NCBI GenBank assembly: GCA_035440445.1
Contig: DAORMJ010000018.1
Coordinates: 1-64,000, forward strand
DNA from: Ga0077548 sp035440445
Lineage (GTDB): Bacteria; Pseudomonadota; Alphaproteobacteria; Rhizobiales; Xanthobacteraceae
Length of the DNA: 64,000 nt
Direction of reading: 5' to 3'
Shown: one piece after another, positions 1 to 9,467 of the stretch
Numbering within the stretch: position 1 is the stretch's first letter
How the letters are laid out: every line of letters starts with the position of its first letter
Program-made: the position numbers and the translations under genes
Notes under the pieces: generated by a model
The model's input: the letters and a program-made list of their open reading frames with translations, nothing else
The model's database searches: none
Told to the model about the DNA's origin: nothing

Positions 1-1055
1 AGGTGCTCTATTCGGGCGTCGCCTGCATCACCGACCTGATGGTCAAGGAAGGCCTCATCAACCTCGACTTCGCCGACGTGCGCACGGTCATGCGCGAGAT
101 GGGCAAGGCGATGATGGGTACGGGCGAGGCTTCCGGCGAAAGCCGTGCGCTGCGTGCTGCCGAAAACGCGATCAACAATCCGCTGCTCGACGAAACCTCG
201 ATGCGTGGTGCGAAGGGCCTCCTCATCTCGATCACCGGCGGCCGCGATCTGAAGCTGCACGAAGTCGATGAAGCCGCGACCCGCATCCGCGACGAAGTGG
301 ACACCGACGCGAACATCATCCTGGGCGCCACTTTCGACGAAAGTCTCGAAGGCATCGTCCGCGTCTCGGTAGTGGCGACCGGCATCGATGCCGCCGCCAT
401 GGCTGCTGCCGCCGACATGACGCCGCGCGAGATGTTCTCGAACCACAGCCGCCCGGCACCGTCATCGCGTGCCACGAACTTCACCGCCGACGTTCCGCAC
501 ATGCCGCTGGTCGCCCAGCCGCAGGCGCATATCGAGCCGGCCTATGAAGACAGCTACGCCGACGACATGCAGCCGGTCGAAGCCGAAATCGACGAAGTCA
601 CGATCCGCCCGCTCGAGCCGCGCCCGGCCTTCTTCCAGCCGCTGCTCGACGAAATGGAGCGGCTGGCACCGAAGCATGAGGAGCCGGAAGACCTCGATCC
701 CTACGTGCCGGAGCAGGCGGAGCGGCCGCCGTTCCGTGCCCGCATGCCGCGGATCGACGAATTCCCGGTGCCGGCGCAGAACCAGATGCGCGCCCGCGAA
801 GCCGAGGTTTCGGAAGAGCACGTCGAGAAGCGGCAGATGACGCTGCTCGAAAAGCTGGCTTCGAGCTTCGGCCGCAAGGAATCGGGCACCGCAGACATGG
901 CCCCTCCACAAGCGGTCCGCCGCGAGCCGGTGGCCGAAACCACGGTTCGGCGTCCGGAGGGCAGGAGCCTGCTCGATCCGGGTAGCCGCCCGGCGCGTCC
1001 GGCGGAAAGCCAGGACGATCTCGAAATCCCGGCGTTCTTGCGCCGTCAGGCGTAA
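1..1055 (+). CDS. ftsZ: Cell-division GTPase FtsZ, C-terminal part (5' end outside window)
   Basis: FtsZ is the tubulin-like GTPase that assembles the Z ring at midcell. The visible part begins inside the GTPase fold: the stretch INLDFADVR is the T7 loop, which completes the active site of the neighbouring subunit, and GTGEASGESRA and GGRDLKL follow in the usual order. After about residue 150 comes a linker of roughly 170 residues rich in Pro, Glu and Arg, much longer than in enterobacteria and typical of Alphaproteobacteria. The protein ends with the conserved C-terminal peptide DDLEIPAFLRRQA, the docking site for membrane tethers such as FtsA. lpxC follows downstream, the usual end of the division and cell-wall cluster. 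The first two bases of the window belong to a split codon. Confidence 0.97.
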   Translation, partial: VLYSGVACITDLMVKEGLINLDFADVRTVMREMGKAMMGTGEASGESRALRAAENAINNPLLDETSMRGAKGLLISITGGRDLKLHEVDEAATRIRDEVDTDANIILGATFDESLEGIVRVSVVATGIDAAAMAAAADMTPREMFSNHSRPAPSSRATNFTADVPHMPLVAQPQAHIEPAYEDSYADDMQPVEAEIDEVTIRPLEPRPAFFQPLLDEMERLAPKHEEPEDLDPYVPEQAERPPFRARMPRIDEFPVPAQNQMRAREAEVSEEHVEKRQMTLLEKLASSFGRKESGTADMAPPQAVRREPVAETTVRRPEGRSLLDPGSRPARPAESQDDLEIPAFLRRQA

Positions 1056-1081
1056 GTCGAGGAAATCGAACGAAGAATCAT

Positions 1082-1110
1082 GACGCCCCGGCCAAAACCG
1101 GGGCGTCTTT
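1082..1110 (+). terminator. Rho-independent terminator after ftsZ
   Basis: Perfect 10-bp stem GACGCCCCGG / CCGGGGCGTC around the loop CCAAAA, followed by TTT, 27 bases after the ftsZ stop. It probably ends the division-cluster transcript, so lpxC would need its own promoter in the remaining 260 bases. Confidence 0.85.
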
Positions 1111-1242
1111 CGTAAGAGGGTACGAATACGCGGGGGCTGTGGATGAAGGGGCTTGAAGGCCTTTTGCCAGCCCCTTGAAATCATGGCGAAAAAAGGCCAC
1201 GAAGCGGGCGAGAATTCGTAACAAAGCGTAAGAAAGCGTGAC

Positions 1243-1270
1243 TTGTCCCTCGCGGGCGAGGGCGTAGTGT
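1243..1270 (+). promoter_or_regulatory. Possible lpxC promoter
   Basis: The ftsZ-lpxC gap is 315 bases. Past the terminator it holds no gene. TTGTCC (1243-1248) and TAGTGT (1265-1270), 16 bases apart, are the best sigma70-like pair. The match is modest and rests on inspection only. Confidence 0.3.
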
Positions 1271-1370
1271 CCCTAACACCAAGAAGCCACGGGGAAATGT
1301 GGCCTTGGTCTCTGGGGAATTAACTGGGGCAAAAGCCGGGCAAGTTCGACCGGTTTTCGTTACGGCTGGA

Positions 1371-2303
1371 ATGCAAGTTCAATATCAATCGACCCTCACT
1401 GATCGCATTGACCTCACGGGTCGTGGTTTGCATTCGGGAACGCCGGGCCGCATCAGCCTCGTCCCCGCCGCGCCGAATACGGGCATCGTATTCAAACTTC
1501 ACGGCAAGAAAATCCAGGTGGGCCCAGAAGCCGTTCGTAATACCGATTTCGCGACCGTAATCGGTGATGCCAACGGCTCCAAATGCTCCACCGTCGAACA
1601 TCTGATGGCTGCGATCACCGGTCTCGGAATCGATAACGTGGTGATCGAAGTCGAAGGCGACGAAATCCCGGCTTTCGACGGCAGTTCCGCGAATTTCGTC
1701 GAGGCGATCGACGCCGTCGGCCTCGAGCAGCAGGAAGCGCCGCGCCGCTACATCAAGGTTCTGAAGCCGATCAAGGCGCAGAATGGCAGCGCGACCGCCG
1801 AACTCCTGCCTTATGACGCCGGTTTCCGCGTCGAAGTCGATATCGAATTCGAACATGCCGCGATCGGCCGCCAGCGCTTCGCCGGCATGGTTACGCCGGA
1901 AGTGTTCCGCGACGAGCTTTCCCGCGCGCGTACCTTCGGCTTCATGCGCGACGTTTCGAAGCTCTGGGGCGCGGGCCTCGCGCTCGGCGCCTCACTCGAC
2001 AACACGATCTGCCTTGCCGACGACCGCGTGCTGAATCCGGAAGGCCTGCGTTATGCCGACGAGTTCGTCCGTCACAAGGCGCTCGATGCGGTCGGCGATC
2101 TCGCCATGGCTGGCCTGCCGCTTTTGGGCCGCTATCGCTCCTATTGCGGGGGCCACAAGCTCAACGCGGCGATCGTTTCGGCCCTGATGGCGGACCGTTC
2201 CGCCTGGACGATTGTCGAGGCGGAGCCGGTGCGTGCGCGCCGCCGCGGTCATGCCGAAATCGGCGCCCAGGTGGCTCCGGCCTACCGCGCTGACGTTTCT
2301 TAA
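1371..2303 (+). CDS. lpxC: UDP-3-O-acyl-N-acetylglucosamine deacetylase LpxC
   Basis: Zinc-dependent deacetylase of the cytoplasm that catalyses the committed step of lipid A synthesis. The 310-residue product shows the N-terminal GRGLHSG motif, the zinc-binding segment STVEHLMAAI (His ligand), PAFDGSSANF, and the second zinc site HKALDAVGDLAMAG. KLNAAIV lies near the end. Length matches the family. The ATG at 1371 gives an N-terminus (MQVQYQSTL) that leads straight into the LpxC fold; an upstream in-frame ATG at 1299 would add 24 residues not expected for the family. The gene lies after ftsZ as in many Proteobacteria, but a strong terminator separates them. Confidence 0.96.
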   Translation: MQVQYQSTLTDRIDLTGRGLHSGTPGRISLVPAAPNTGIVFKLHGKKIQVGPEAVRNTDFATVIGDANGSKCSTVEHLMAAITGLGIDNVVIEVEGDEIPAFDGSSANFVEAIDAVGLEQQEAPRRYIKVLKPIKAQNGSATAELLPYDAGFRVEVDIEFEHAAIGRQRFAGMVTPEVFRDELSRARTFGFMRDVSKLWGAGLALGASLDNTICLADDRVLNPEGLRYADEFVRHKALDAVGDLAMAGLPLLGRYRSYCGGHKLNAAIVSALMADRSAWTIVEAEPVRARRRGHAEIGAQVAPAYRADVS

Positions 2304-2428
2304 CTTTTTCAGCCATAATCGCGGCGGATTCGGCCTTTAGCGCCATAGCGGGGACGCGCGTTTTTCGCTATTCCCACGCAAGTCCTGGGGAAGGCGCGAA
2401 GGTCTTCTCCCGCAGAATGTGGTTTTGA

Positions 2429-3328
2429 ATGCTGATGTCGTCGTCCTGCAAGCTCCGCCACGGTGGTTTCGCGCTCGCGCTTCGGGCGCTTGCGGTGCTT
2501 CCGTTCGGCCTTTCGATGGCCGGCTGCGCCAGCTTCAACATGAGCGATTACAGCCTCAGCAATCTCTGGGGCGGCGACAAGAAGAACGACGACCTGCTTT
2601 CCGAGCAGCCGGCCGATCAGCTCTACAACGAGGGGCTGACGCTTCTGAACAAGAAGGACTTCCGCGCGGCGGCGAAGAAATTCGAGGAAGTCGACCGGCA
2701 GCATCCTTATTCGGAGTGGGGCCGCAAGTCGCTCCTGATGACCGCCTATTCCTATTACGAAGGCCAGCAGCATACCGAGGCGGTTACCGCCGCGCGCCGC
2801 TACGTGGCGCTGCATCCCGGCAGCCCCGATGCCGCTTATGCCCAATACATCGCCGCTTCCGCGTTGTTCGATGAAATCCCGAATATCGAACTCGACCAGC
2901 GCCGCACCGAGGTCGCGATGGAAGCCCTGAGCGAAGTCATCCGCAAATATCCGGAAACCGAATATGCGGTGAGCGCGCGGCGCAAGATCGAGGTCGCGCG
3001 CGACCAGCTTGCGGCCAAGGAGATGGTGACCGGCCGCTATTACCTGAAGCAGCGCAATTACTCCGGCGCGATCAATCGCTTCAAAACCGTGGTGACCAAG
3101 TATCAGAACACCCGGCATGTCGAAGAAGCGCTGGCGCGTCTGGTCGAAGGTTATCTCGCGCTCGGCATCGTCAACGAGGCGCAGACGGCGGCCGTCGTGC
3201 TCGGCCACAACTTCCCCGACAGCCCCTGGTACAAGGACGCCTATGCCCTCGTGACCACCGGCGGCAATGTTCCTCGGGAAGACAAGGGATCCTGGATCAG
3301 CCAGGCCTGGGCCAGCATTCGCCGCTAA
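2429..3328 (+). CDS. bamD: Outer-membrane assembly lipoprotein BamD (ComL)
   Basis: BamD is the essential lipoprotein of the BAM complex, which folds beta-barrel proteins into the outer membrane; it acts on the periplasmic face of that membrane. The N-terminus is a lipoprotein signal ending in a lipobox LSMAGC, with the acylated Cys at about residue 33. The rest (about 60-270) is TPR-like, with the BamD hallmark YNEGLTLLNKKDFRAAA and the segment QHPYSEWGRKSLLMTAY. ATG at 2429 or 2435 are both possible; either preserves the signal. The order bamD-recN-ligA is common in Hyphomicrobiales. The 3' end lies 110 bases before recN. Confidence 0.95.
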   Translation: MLMSSSCKLRHGGFALALRALAVLPFGLSMAGCASFNMSDYSLSNLWGGDKKNDDLLSEQPADQLYNEGLTLLNKKDFRAAAKKFEEVDRQHPYSEWGRKSLLMTAYSYYEGQQHTEAVTAARRYVALHPGSPDAAYAQYIAASALFDEIPNIELDQRRTEVAMEALSEVIRKYPETEYAVSARRKIEVARDQLAAKEMVTGRYYLKQRNYSGAINRFKTVVTKYQNTRHVEEALARLVEGYLALGIVNEAQTAAVVLGHNFPDSPWYKDAYALVTTGGNVPREDKGSWISQAWASIRR

Positions 3329-3438
3329 GGCGTTCAGCCTTGCGCGGCCCGCGAATTGACGCTGCGGGTTTCCTCCCGTTCAATCACGTTTCGTTCTAGT
3401 TTCTCCCGAATCGCAGTTGCCGGTCCGGCAGTTTTTCC

Positions 3439-5118
3439 ATGCTCGCGCATCTTTCTATCCGAGACATCGTTCTGATCGACCGGCTCGACGTGAATTTCGC
3501 CGGCCGGCTTTCCGTGCTGACCGGCGAAACCGGCGCGGGAAAATCCATCGTGCTCGATTCTTTCGCGCTGGCCCTTGGTGCGCGGGGCGATGCCGGGCTG
3601 GTGCGTGACGGGGCGGAGCAGGGACAGGTGGTTGCGGCCTTCGACCTGCCGAAGAAGCACCCCGCGCGGGTGTTTCTCCGCGCGAACGATCTCGCCCCGG
3701 AAGACGGCGGCGACGTGATCCTGCGGCGCGTGCAGTTTCCCGACGGGCGCACGCGCGCCTTCATCAACGACCGGCCGGTGAGCGTGCAGATGCTGCGCGA
3801 ACTCGGTGGCAGGCTCGTCGAAATTCACGGACAGCATGACGACCGCGCGCTGGTCGATCCTTCCGCGCATCGCGATCTGCTCGATGCTTTCGGCGGCAGC
3901 AGCGAACTGACGGAAAGCGTTCGCGCCTTGTGGCAGGCGTGGCGCGAAACCGAAACGCAGGTCGCGGCCGAACGCGCGCGGCAGGAACGCGCGCGGCGTG
4001 ACGAAGACTATGTGCGCAATGCCGTCGATGAACTGACCAAGCTCGCGCCGCAGCCCGGCGAGGAAACTGCGCTCGCGGACCGGCGTGCGTCGCTGATGCG
4101 GGCGGAAAAAGTCGCGGGCGACCTGAAAGACGCCATGGATTCGATCTCCGGCAACGATGCCGCCGTGCCGCAAATCGCGTCCGCATTGCGCCGGCTCGAG
4201 CGGCGGCAGCAGGAGGCCGGCGACATCGTCGGCGGTCCGGCAAAGGCGCTTGCGGCAGCACTCAATTCCATCGAGGAAGCGCGAAGCGGGCTCGAGGCCG
4301 CGCTGCGGCTTGCCGATTACGATCCGCTTGAACTCGAACGCAACGAAGAACGGCTCTTCGCGCTACGTGCCGCGGGCCGCAAATATAATTCGCCGGTGGA
4401 CCGGCTCCCGGAAGTTGCCGAGCGTTTCGCGGGCGATCTTCTTTCCATCGACAAAGGCGAGGAAAAGCTGAAGGCGCTGGAGCTTGCTGCCACGAAAGCG
4501 GAAGCGGATTTTCGCGCGGCGGCCGAGAAACTTTCGTCCCTGCGCAAGGCAGCGGCTTCAAAACTCGACAAGGCGGTGAAGAAAGAGCTGCCGCCTTTGA
4601 AGCTCGAACGCGCAGAATTCATCACCGAGATCGAAACCGATGCTAGCTCTCCGGGGCCTGACGGGATCGACCGCGTGGAATTCTGGGTTCGCACCAATCC
4701 CGGCGCACGCCCCGGTCCGATGATGAAGGTTGCTTCCGGCGGCGAGCTTGCGCGCTTCCTCTTGGCACTGAAAGTGGTTCTGGCCGATCGCGGCTCCGCG
4801 CCTACGCTCGTGTTCGACGAAATCGACACCGGGGTCGGCGGTGCGGTCTCGGATGCGATCGGCGCGCGGCTCGCGAAACTCGCCGAGAAGGTGCAGGTGC
4901 TGACGGTGACCCATGCGCCGCAGGTGGCGGCGAGGGCGGCCAATCATTTCATGGTCGCCAAAGACGTGACCGGCGGCGGCAAACGCGTTTCGACCAAGAT
5001 CGTGCCGCTCGATGAGCCCAAGCGGCGCGAGGAAGTAGCGCGCATGTTGTCCGGCGCGGATGTGACCGACGAAGCCCGCAAGGCAGCCGAGCGGCTGATT
5101 GCCGGCGCGGCGGCCTAG
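3439..5118 (+). CDS. recN: DNA repair protein RecN
   Basis: SMC-like ATPase of double-strand-break repair. Walker A is GETGAGKS at about residues 29-36. The middle (about 160-370) is charged and helical, as in the coiled-coil arms of RecN. The ABC-type signature SGGELARFLLAL and Walker B LVFDEIDTGVGG follow near residues 435-470, and the C-terminal THAPQVAARA is the usual H-loop region. The 559-residue length is normal. The start MLAHLSIRDIVLID is canonical for the family. ligA begins only 9 bases after the stop, so the two repair genes are probably cotranscribed. Confidence 0.96.
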   Translation: MLAHLSIRDIVLIDRLDVNFAGRLSVLTGETGAGKSIVLDSFALALGARGDAGLVRDGAEQGQVVAAFDLPKKHPARVFLRANDLAPEDGGDVILRRVQFPDGRTRAFINDRPVSVQMLRELGGRLVEIHGQHDDRALVDPSAHRDLLDAFGGSSELTESVRALWQAWRETETQVAAERARQERARRDEDYVRNAVDELTKLAPQPGEETALADRRASLMRAEKVAGDLKDAMDSISGNDAAVPQIASALRRLERRQQEAGDIVGGPAKALAAALNSIEEARSGLEAALRLADYDPLELERNEERLFALRAAGRKYNSPVDRLPEVAERFAGDLLSIDKGEEKLKALELAATKAEADFRAAAEKLSSLRKAAASKLDKAVKKELPPLKLERAEFITEIETDASSPGPDGIDRVEFWVRTNPGARPGPMMKVASGGELARFLLALKVVLADRGSAPTLVFDEIDTGVGGAVSDAIGARLAKLAEKVQVLTVTHAPQVAARAANHFMVAKDVTGGGKRVSTKIVPLDEPKRREEVARMLSGADVTDEARKAAERLIAGAAA

Positions 5119-5127
5119 TTTTTAGGA

Positions 5128-7227
5128 ATGGCAAAAAAGGCAAAACCCGCCGGCGAAAAGCCGGTCGAAGCGCTCTCGTTGAAAGAAGCGAAGGCGGAGC
5201 ATGTGCGTCTCGAATTGCAGATCGAGCAGCACGACAAGCGCTATTATCTTGAGGACAAGCCGACGATTTCGGATGCGGACTATGATGCGCTTCGCCGCCG
5301 CTATGAAGCGATCGAAATGGCGTTTCCCGATCTGCGCACGCTGACCAGCCTTTCGAACAAGGTTGGCGCGGCACCCTCCGGCAAATTCAAGAAGGTTCGC
5401 CACGCGTTGCCGATGCTTTCGCTCGGCAACGCGTTCAGCGACGAAGATGTGACCGATTTCGTGGACCGCGTGCGGCGTTTCCTGCGGCTTTCCGAGAAGG
5501 ACGAACTCGTCATTACCGCCGAGCCGAAGATCGACGGGTTATCCTGCTCGATCCGCTACGAAGCGGGCAAGCTCGCGGTCGCAGCGACGCGCGGCGACGG
5601 CGCGGAAGGCGAGGACGTCACCGCGAATATCCGCACCATCAAGGACATTCCGCAGGAACTCAAAGGCAAGGACGTTCCGGCGGTGTTCGAGGCGCGCGGC
5701 GAAGTTTACATGACCAAGGAAGACTTTCTCGCGCTGAACAAGCGGCAGGAGCAGGAAGGCAAGGCGCTTTACGTCAATCCCCGCAACACGGCGGCCGGTT
5801 CGTTGCGGCAGATCGATCCGCGGATGACCGCGCAGCGGCCGCTGAAATTCTTCGCCTATACCTGGGGCGAGGCGACCACGCCGCCTGCGGACACGCAGTC
5901 GGATTCGGTCGCCGCGATGAAGCGCTGGGGCTTGCCGGTCAATGCGCTCATGGCGAAATGCAAAAGCGTCGAGGAACTGCTTGCGCATTATCGCAAGATC
6001 GAAAGCGATCGCGCAAAGCTGCCTTATGACATCGACGGCGTGGTTTACAAGGTGGACCGGCTCGACTGGCAGGAGCGGCTGGGCTTCGTGTCGCGAAGCC
6101 CGCGCTGGGCGATCGCGCATAAATTCGCGGCGGAGAAGGCGACGACCGTCGTCAAGGCGATCGAGATTCAGGTCGGCCGCACCGGCAAGCTGACGCCTGT
6201 CGCGAAACTTGAACCTGTGACCGTTGGCGGCGTCGTCGTCCAGAACGCGACGCTGCACAACGAGGACGAGATCGAGCGCCTCGGCGTGCGCGTCGGCGAC
6301 ACCGTCACGATCCAGCGCGCGGGCGACGTGATCCCGCAGGTGCTCGGCGTCGTGGAAGACAAGCCGCGCGGCAAGAAGAAATACGAATTTCCGAAGACCT
6401 GCCCGGTTTGCGGCAGCCATGCCGTGCGCGAAGAGGGCGAGGTCGATCGCCGCTGCACGGGCGGGCTCGTATGTCCGGCGCAGGCTGTGCAGACGCTCAT
6501 TCACTTCGTGTCGCGGAATGCGTTTGACATCGACGGGTTAGGCGAAAAGCAGATCGAGTTCTTCTTCGAGAAGGAATGGGTGCGGCAGCCTGCCGATATT
6601 TTCACGCTCGAGCAGCGCAACGACAAGCTGAAGATCGAGAAAGAAGAAGGCTTCGGCGCGACCTCGGTGCGTAACCTGTTCGACGCGATCAATGCGCGGC
6701 GGAAGATCGCCTTCAACCGCGTACTGTTTGCGCTCGGCATCCGTCACATCGGCGAGACCAATGCGACGAGGCTCGCGCGCCACTACGGCACCATGGAAGC
6801 GCTGCGCGAAGCCGCGATGGCCGCGGGCAATGGCGACGCGGATGCGCTTGCCGAAATGAATAACGTGAACGGCATCGGCAAGATCGTGGCCGAAGCCGTG
6901 GTCGAGTTCTTCAAGGAAAAGAAGAACATGAAAGCGCTCGATGCGCTCCTTGCCGAAATCCAGATTTCGCCGATGGAGGCGGTGGCAAAGGACAGCGCTG
7001 TTTCCGGCAAGACAGTCGTCTTCACCGGCGCGCTCGAACAGATGACGCGCGATGAGGCGAAAGCTATGGCCGAGCGCCTGGGTGCGAAAGTCGCGGGCTC
7101 GGTCTCGAAGAAAACGGATTACGTCGTGGCCGGTCCCGGTGCGGGGTCGAAGCTGAAGGACGCGCAGAAGCACGGCGTCGCAGTCCTCAGCGAGGACGAC
7201 TGGTTCAGGTTGATCGGCAGGAAGTGA
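5128..7227 (+). CDS. ligA: NAD-dependent DNA ligase LigA
   Basis: Seals nicks in DNA during replication and repair using NAD+. Domain order is complete. The Ia domain carries YYxxDxPxxxDADYD; the adenylation domain has the catalytic Lys in EPKIDGLS (about residue 134); the OB fold contains VGRTGKLTPVA; a four-Cys zinc finger reads CPVCG...RRC...LVCPAQ; helix-hairpin-helix repeats follow; and a C-terminal BRCT domain starts at VSGKTVVFTGALEQMTR. The 699 residues fit the family. The N-terminus is Lys-rich (AKKAKPAGEK). It follows recN by 9 bases. Confidence 0.97.
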   Translation: MAKKAKPAGEKPVEALSLKEAKAEHVRLELQIEQHDKRYYLEDKPTISDADYDALRRRYEAIEMAFPDLRTLTSLSNKVGAAPSGKFKKVRHALPMLSLGNAFSDEDVTDFVDRVRRFLRLSEKDELVITAEPKIDGLSCSIRYEAGKLAVAATRGDGAEGEDVTANIRTIKDIPQELKGKDVPAVFEARGEVYMTKEDFLALNKRQEQEGKALYVNPRNTAAGSLRQIDPRMTAQRPLKFFAYTWGEATTPPADTQSDSVAAMKRWGLPVNALMAKCKSVEELLAHYRKIESDRAKLPYDIDGVVYKVDRLDWQERLGFVSRSPRWAIAHKFAAEKATTVVKAIEIQVGRTGKLTPVAKLEPVTVGGVVVQNATLHNEDEIERLGVRVGDTVTIQRAGDVIPQVLGVVEDKPRGKKKYEFPKTCPVCGSHAVREEGEVDRRCTGGLVCPAQAVQTLIHFVSRNAFDIDGLGEKQIEFFFEKEWVRQPADIFTLEQRNDKLKIEKEEGFGATSVRNLFDAINARRKIAFNRVLFALGIRHIGETNATRLARHYGTMEALREAAMAAGNGDADALAEMNNVNGIGKIVAEAVVEFFKEKKNMKALDALLAEIQISPMEAVAKDSAVSGKTVVFTGALEQMTRDEAKAMAERLGAKVAGSVSKKTDYVVAGPGAGSKLKDAQKHGVAVLSEDDWFRLIGRK

Positions 7228-7235
7228 AGTAGGTC

Positions 7236-7317
7236 CTCATGGTTCGAGACGCCCTCGCGCCTCATCCTGAGGAGCGAAGCGTCTCGAAGGCTGAGCGCGA
7301 GGGCTCCTCACCATGAG
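7236..7317. repeat. Palindromic intergenic repeat
   Basis: An 82-base element with nested inverted arms: CTCATGGT (7236-7243) pairs with ACCATGAG (7310-7317), and GAGACGC pairs with GCGTCTC inside. It sits between the convergent genes ligA and the DUF3309 gene. Elements of this type (CCTCATGGT...CACCATGAG) are, as I recall, scattered through Bradyrhizobium-group genomes. It may also act as a bidirectional terminator. Confidence 0.6.
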
Positions 7318-7325
7318 TTGGAGTG

Positions 7326-7481
7326 TTAAATCCGTCCCGCGAGCGCCATCACGATCACGATGATCAGGATCACGCCGACAAGGCCGCCGGGCCCGTAACC
7401 CCAATTGTTGCTGTAGCCCCAGCGGGGCAGGGCACCGATTAGAATCAGAATCAATAGTACGATCAGGATCGTCGAAAGCAT
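7326..7481 (-). CDS. Small DUF3309-type membrane protein
   Basis: A 51-residue protein read as MLSTILIVLLILILIG, then ALPRWGYSNNWGYGPGG, then a second hydrophobic helix LVGVILIIVIVMALAG. Two membrane helices joined by a loop with Trp, Tyr and Gly are the hallmark of DUF3309, a short family of unknown role common in Proteobacteria, often in stress-linked settings. ATG at 7481 is preceded by GAGAGGCGCTC. The gene lies between the ligA-side repeat and the aminopeptidase gene and is probably monocistronic. Function unknown. Confidence 0.75.
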   Translation of the reverse strand: MLSTILIVLLILILIGALPRWGYSNNWGYGPGGLVGVILIIVIVMALAGRI

Positions 7482-7547
7482 GAGCGCCTCTCGTTTCTAT
7501 TGCCTTCCCGAGAGATAACGCCTTGCGGTTCCGAGAGTTCCGGCGCG

Positions 7548-9371
7548 TCAGGACACGATGGGCGCGGTCGCCTGTTCGAGCCAGATGCCGTCCTGCGGGT
7601 CGAGTTGCGGGCCGATCTTCTCGCGCACCTGCGCGTGATAGCCGTTGAGCCATGCAATCTCTTCAAATGAAAGAAGTGTCGGCTCGATCAGCGTGAGATC
7701 GATCGGCGCGAAGGTCAGCGTTTCGAACCCGAGCAGCTGCTTTTCGATGCCCTGCTTGCGCCGTTCGACCAGCAGAAGGTTTTCGATGCGGATGCCGTAG
7801 CTGCCGGTTTTGTAATAGCCGGGTTCGTTCGAAAGGATCATGCTGGGCAGGAGCGGGACGTTGCCGAGCTTCGAGATGCGCGCGGGTCCTTCATGCACCG
7901 AAAGATAGCTGCCGACGCCGTGGCCGGTGCCGTGGTCGAAGTCGAGACCCGCTTCCCATAACGCGCGCCGCGCGAAGGGGTCGAGTTGCGCGCCGCTTGT
8001 GCCTTCGGGGAAGGTTGCGCGCGCTACCGCGATGTGGCCCTTGAGCACCAGCGTGAAGCGCTCGCGCATCTCCTGGCTCGGTTCGCCAATGGCAATGGTG
8101 CGCGTGACATCGGTGGTGCCGTCTTCATACTGCGCGCCGCTATCGACGAGGAAGAGTTCGCCTTTTTCAAGCTTGCGGTTGGTCGCCTCGGTGACACGGT
8201 AATGCACGATGGCGCCGTTCGGGCCCGCACCGGAAATGGTCGGGAAGGAGACGTCTTTCAATACGCCGGTTTCGCGGCGGAAGGTTTCGAGCGCCGCGAC
8301 TGCGTCGATCTCGGAAATATTGCCGCCGGGCGCTTCGCGATCCAGCCAGGCGAGGTAGCGCGTGAGTGCCGCGCCGTCGCGCAGATGTGCCGCGCGCATG
8401 CCGGCAATTTCGGTTTCGTTCTTGATCGCTTTGAGGTTCGTGACCGGGTCGCTGCCTTTGGAGATATTGCCGCCGGCGGCTTTCACGATCTCGGCCAGTC
8501 TTGACGGCGCGGTCGCGGAATCGAGCCGCACGGTTTTGCCGCGCGCGGCTTCGTGCAGTTCGACTTCAAGGTCGCGCGGCTCGCGCACGTCTGCGAGTTG
8601 CGCAAGCGTATCGCGCACCTCGTTCGAGAGCTTGCGGCTGTCGACGAAAAGCTGCGGCTCGCCCTCGCGCGGCAGGATCGCCCAGGAGAGCGGCAGCGGC
8701 GTATGCGCGACATCGTTGCCGCGAATGTTGAAGGTCCAGGCGATCGACGCCGGATCGGACAAGACCGCGACGCCGATCTTGTCTTTCGCGAGCACCTCGC
8801 GAATGCGCGCGATCTTACTCGCCGCTTCCTCGCCGGAATACTGGAGGCCATGCAGCACAACCGGGGTGAGCGGCGGTGCGGGGCGCTCGCGCCAGATCTT
8901 GTCGATCGGGTTTTCCTTCACAGGCGCGAGCCTGCTGCCCGCTTCTTTTGCGGCCTTCTCCAGCCGCTCGACGCCGTCGGCGGTGGTCCGCCAGGGGTCG
9001 TAGCCAAGCACGGCGCCTGCGGGCAGGTTTTCCGAGAGCCATTGGCTCGCGGGCTTTTCGATCATGTGTTCGATCGAGAATAGCTGGCTGTCGATCTGGT
9101 CTTTTGCCTGCAGCGTGTAACGGCCGTCGGTGAAGAGTGCGGCCTTGTCCGGCAATATGGCGACGATTGCAGCCGAGCCCGTGAACCCCGTGAGCCATGC
9201 CACGCGCTCTTCCGACGGCGGCACATATTCGTTCTGGTGCTCGTCGGCGCGGGAAAAGAGGAACGCGTCGAGGCCTTGTTTTTTGAGTTCTGCGCGAAGG
9301 GCTGCGAGCCGCGCGGCGGATTGGGTCCTGTCGCCTTCGTCGGTGAAGGTCTGAAACTTCGCTTCGAACAT
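7548..9371 (-). CDS. pepP: Xaa-Pro aminopeptidase (M24 family, long form)
   Basis: Predicted cytoplasmic metallopeptidase releasing N-terminal residues next to proline. At 607 residues it is the long M24B form with two creatinase-like N-terminal domains (about 1-310) and a C-terminal pita-bread domain (about 315-540). Metal ligands of M24 can be read in order: LVDSGAQYEDGTTDVTRT (two Asp), DHGTGHGVGSYLSVHEGP (His), LSNEPGYY (Glu) and IRIENLLLV (Glu). The ATG at 9371 starts MFEAKFQTFTDEGDRTQSAARLAALR. It is transcribed away from the PepSY gene. The symbol is a family-level name. Confidence 0.9.
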   Translation of the reverse strand: MFEAKFQTFTDEGDRTQSAARLAALRAELKKQGLDAFLFSRADEHQNEYVPPSEERVAWLTGFTGSAAIVAILPDKAALFTDGRYTLQAKDQIDSQLFSIEHMIEKPASQWLSENLPAGAVLGYDPWRTTADGVERLEKAAKEAGSRLAPVKENPIDKIWRERPAPPLTPVVLHGLQYSGEEAASKIARIREVLAKDKIGVAVLSDPASIAWTFNIRGNDVAHTPLPLSWAILPREGEPQLFVDSRKLSNEVRDTLAQLADVREPRDLEVELHEAARGKTVRLDSATAPSRLAEIVKAAGGNISKGSDPVTNLKAIKNETEIAGMRAAHLRDGAALTRYLAWLDREAPGGNISEIDAVAALETFRRETGVLKDVSFPTISGAGPNGAIVHYRVTEATNRKLEKGELFLVDSGAQYEDGTTDVTRTIAIGEPSQEMRERFTLVLKGHIAVARATFPEGTSGAQLDPFARRALWEAGLDFDHGTGHGVGSYLSVHEGPARISKLGNVPLLPSMILSNEPGYYKTGSYGIRIENLLLVERRKQGIEKQLLGFETLTFAPIDLTLIEPTLLSFEEIAWLNGYHAQVREKIGPQLDPQDGIWLEQATAPIVS

Positions 9372-9467
9372 GTGACGATTTTAGGTTGCTAGAGGCTGCG
9401 TCACAACGTTGCCTTGGTGCTGTGGTGGACCAAAACCGGGGGGTGGAACAGCATCACCGGAGAGCCA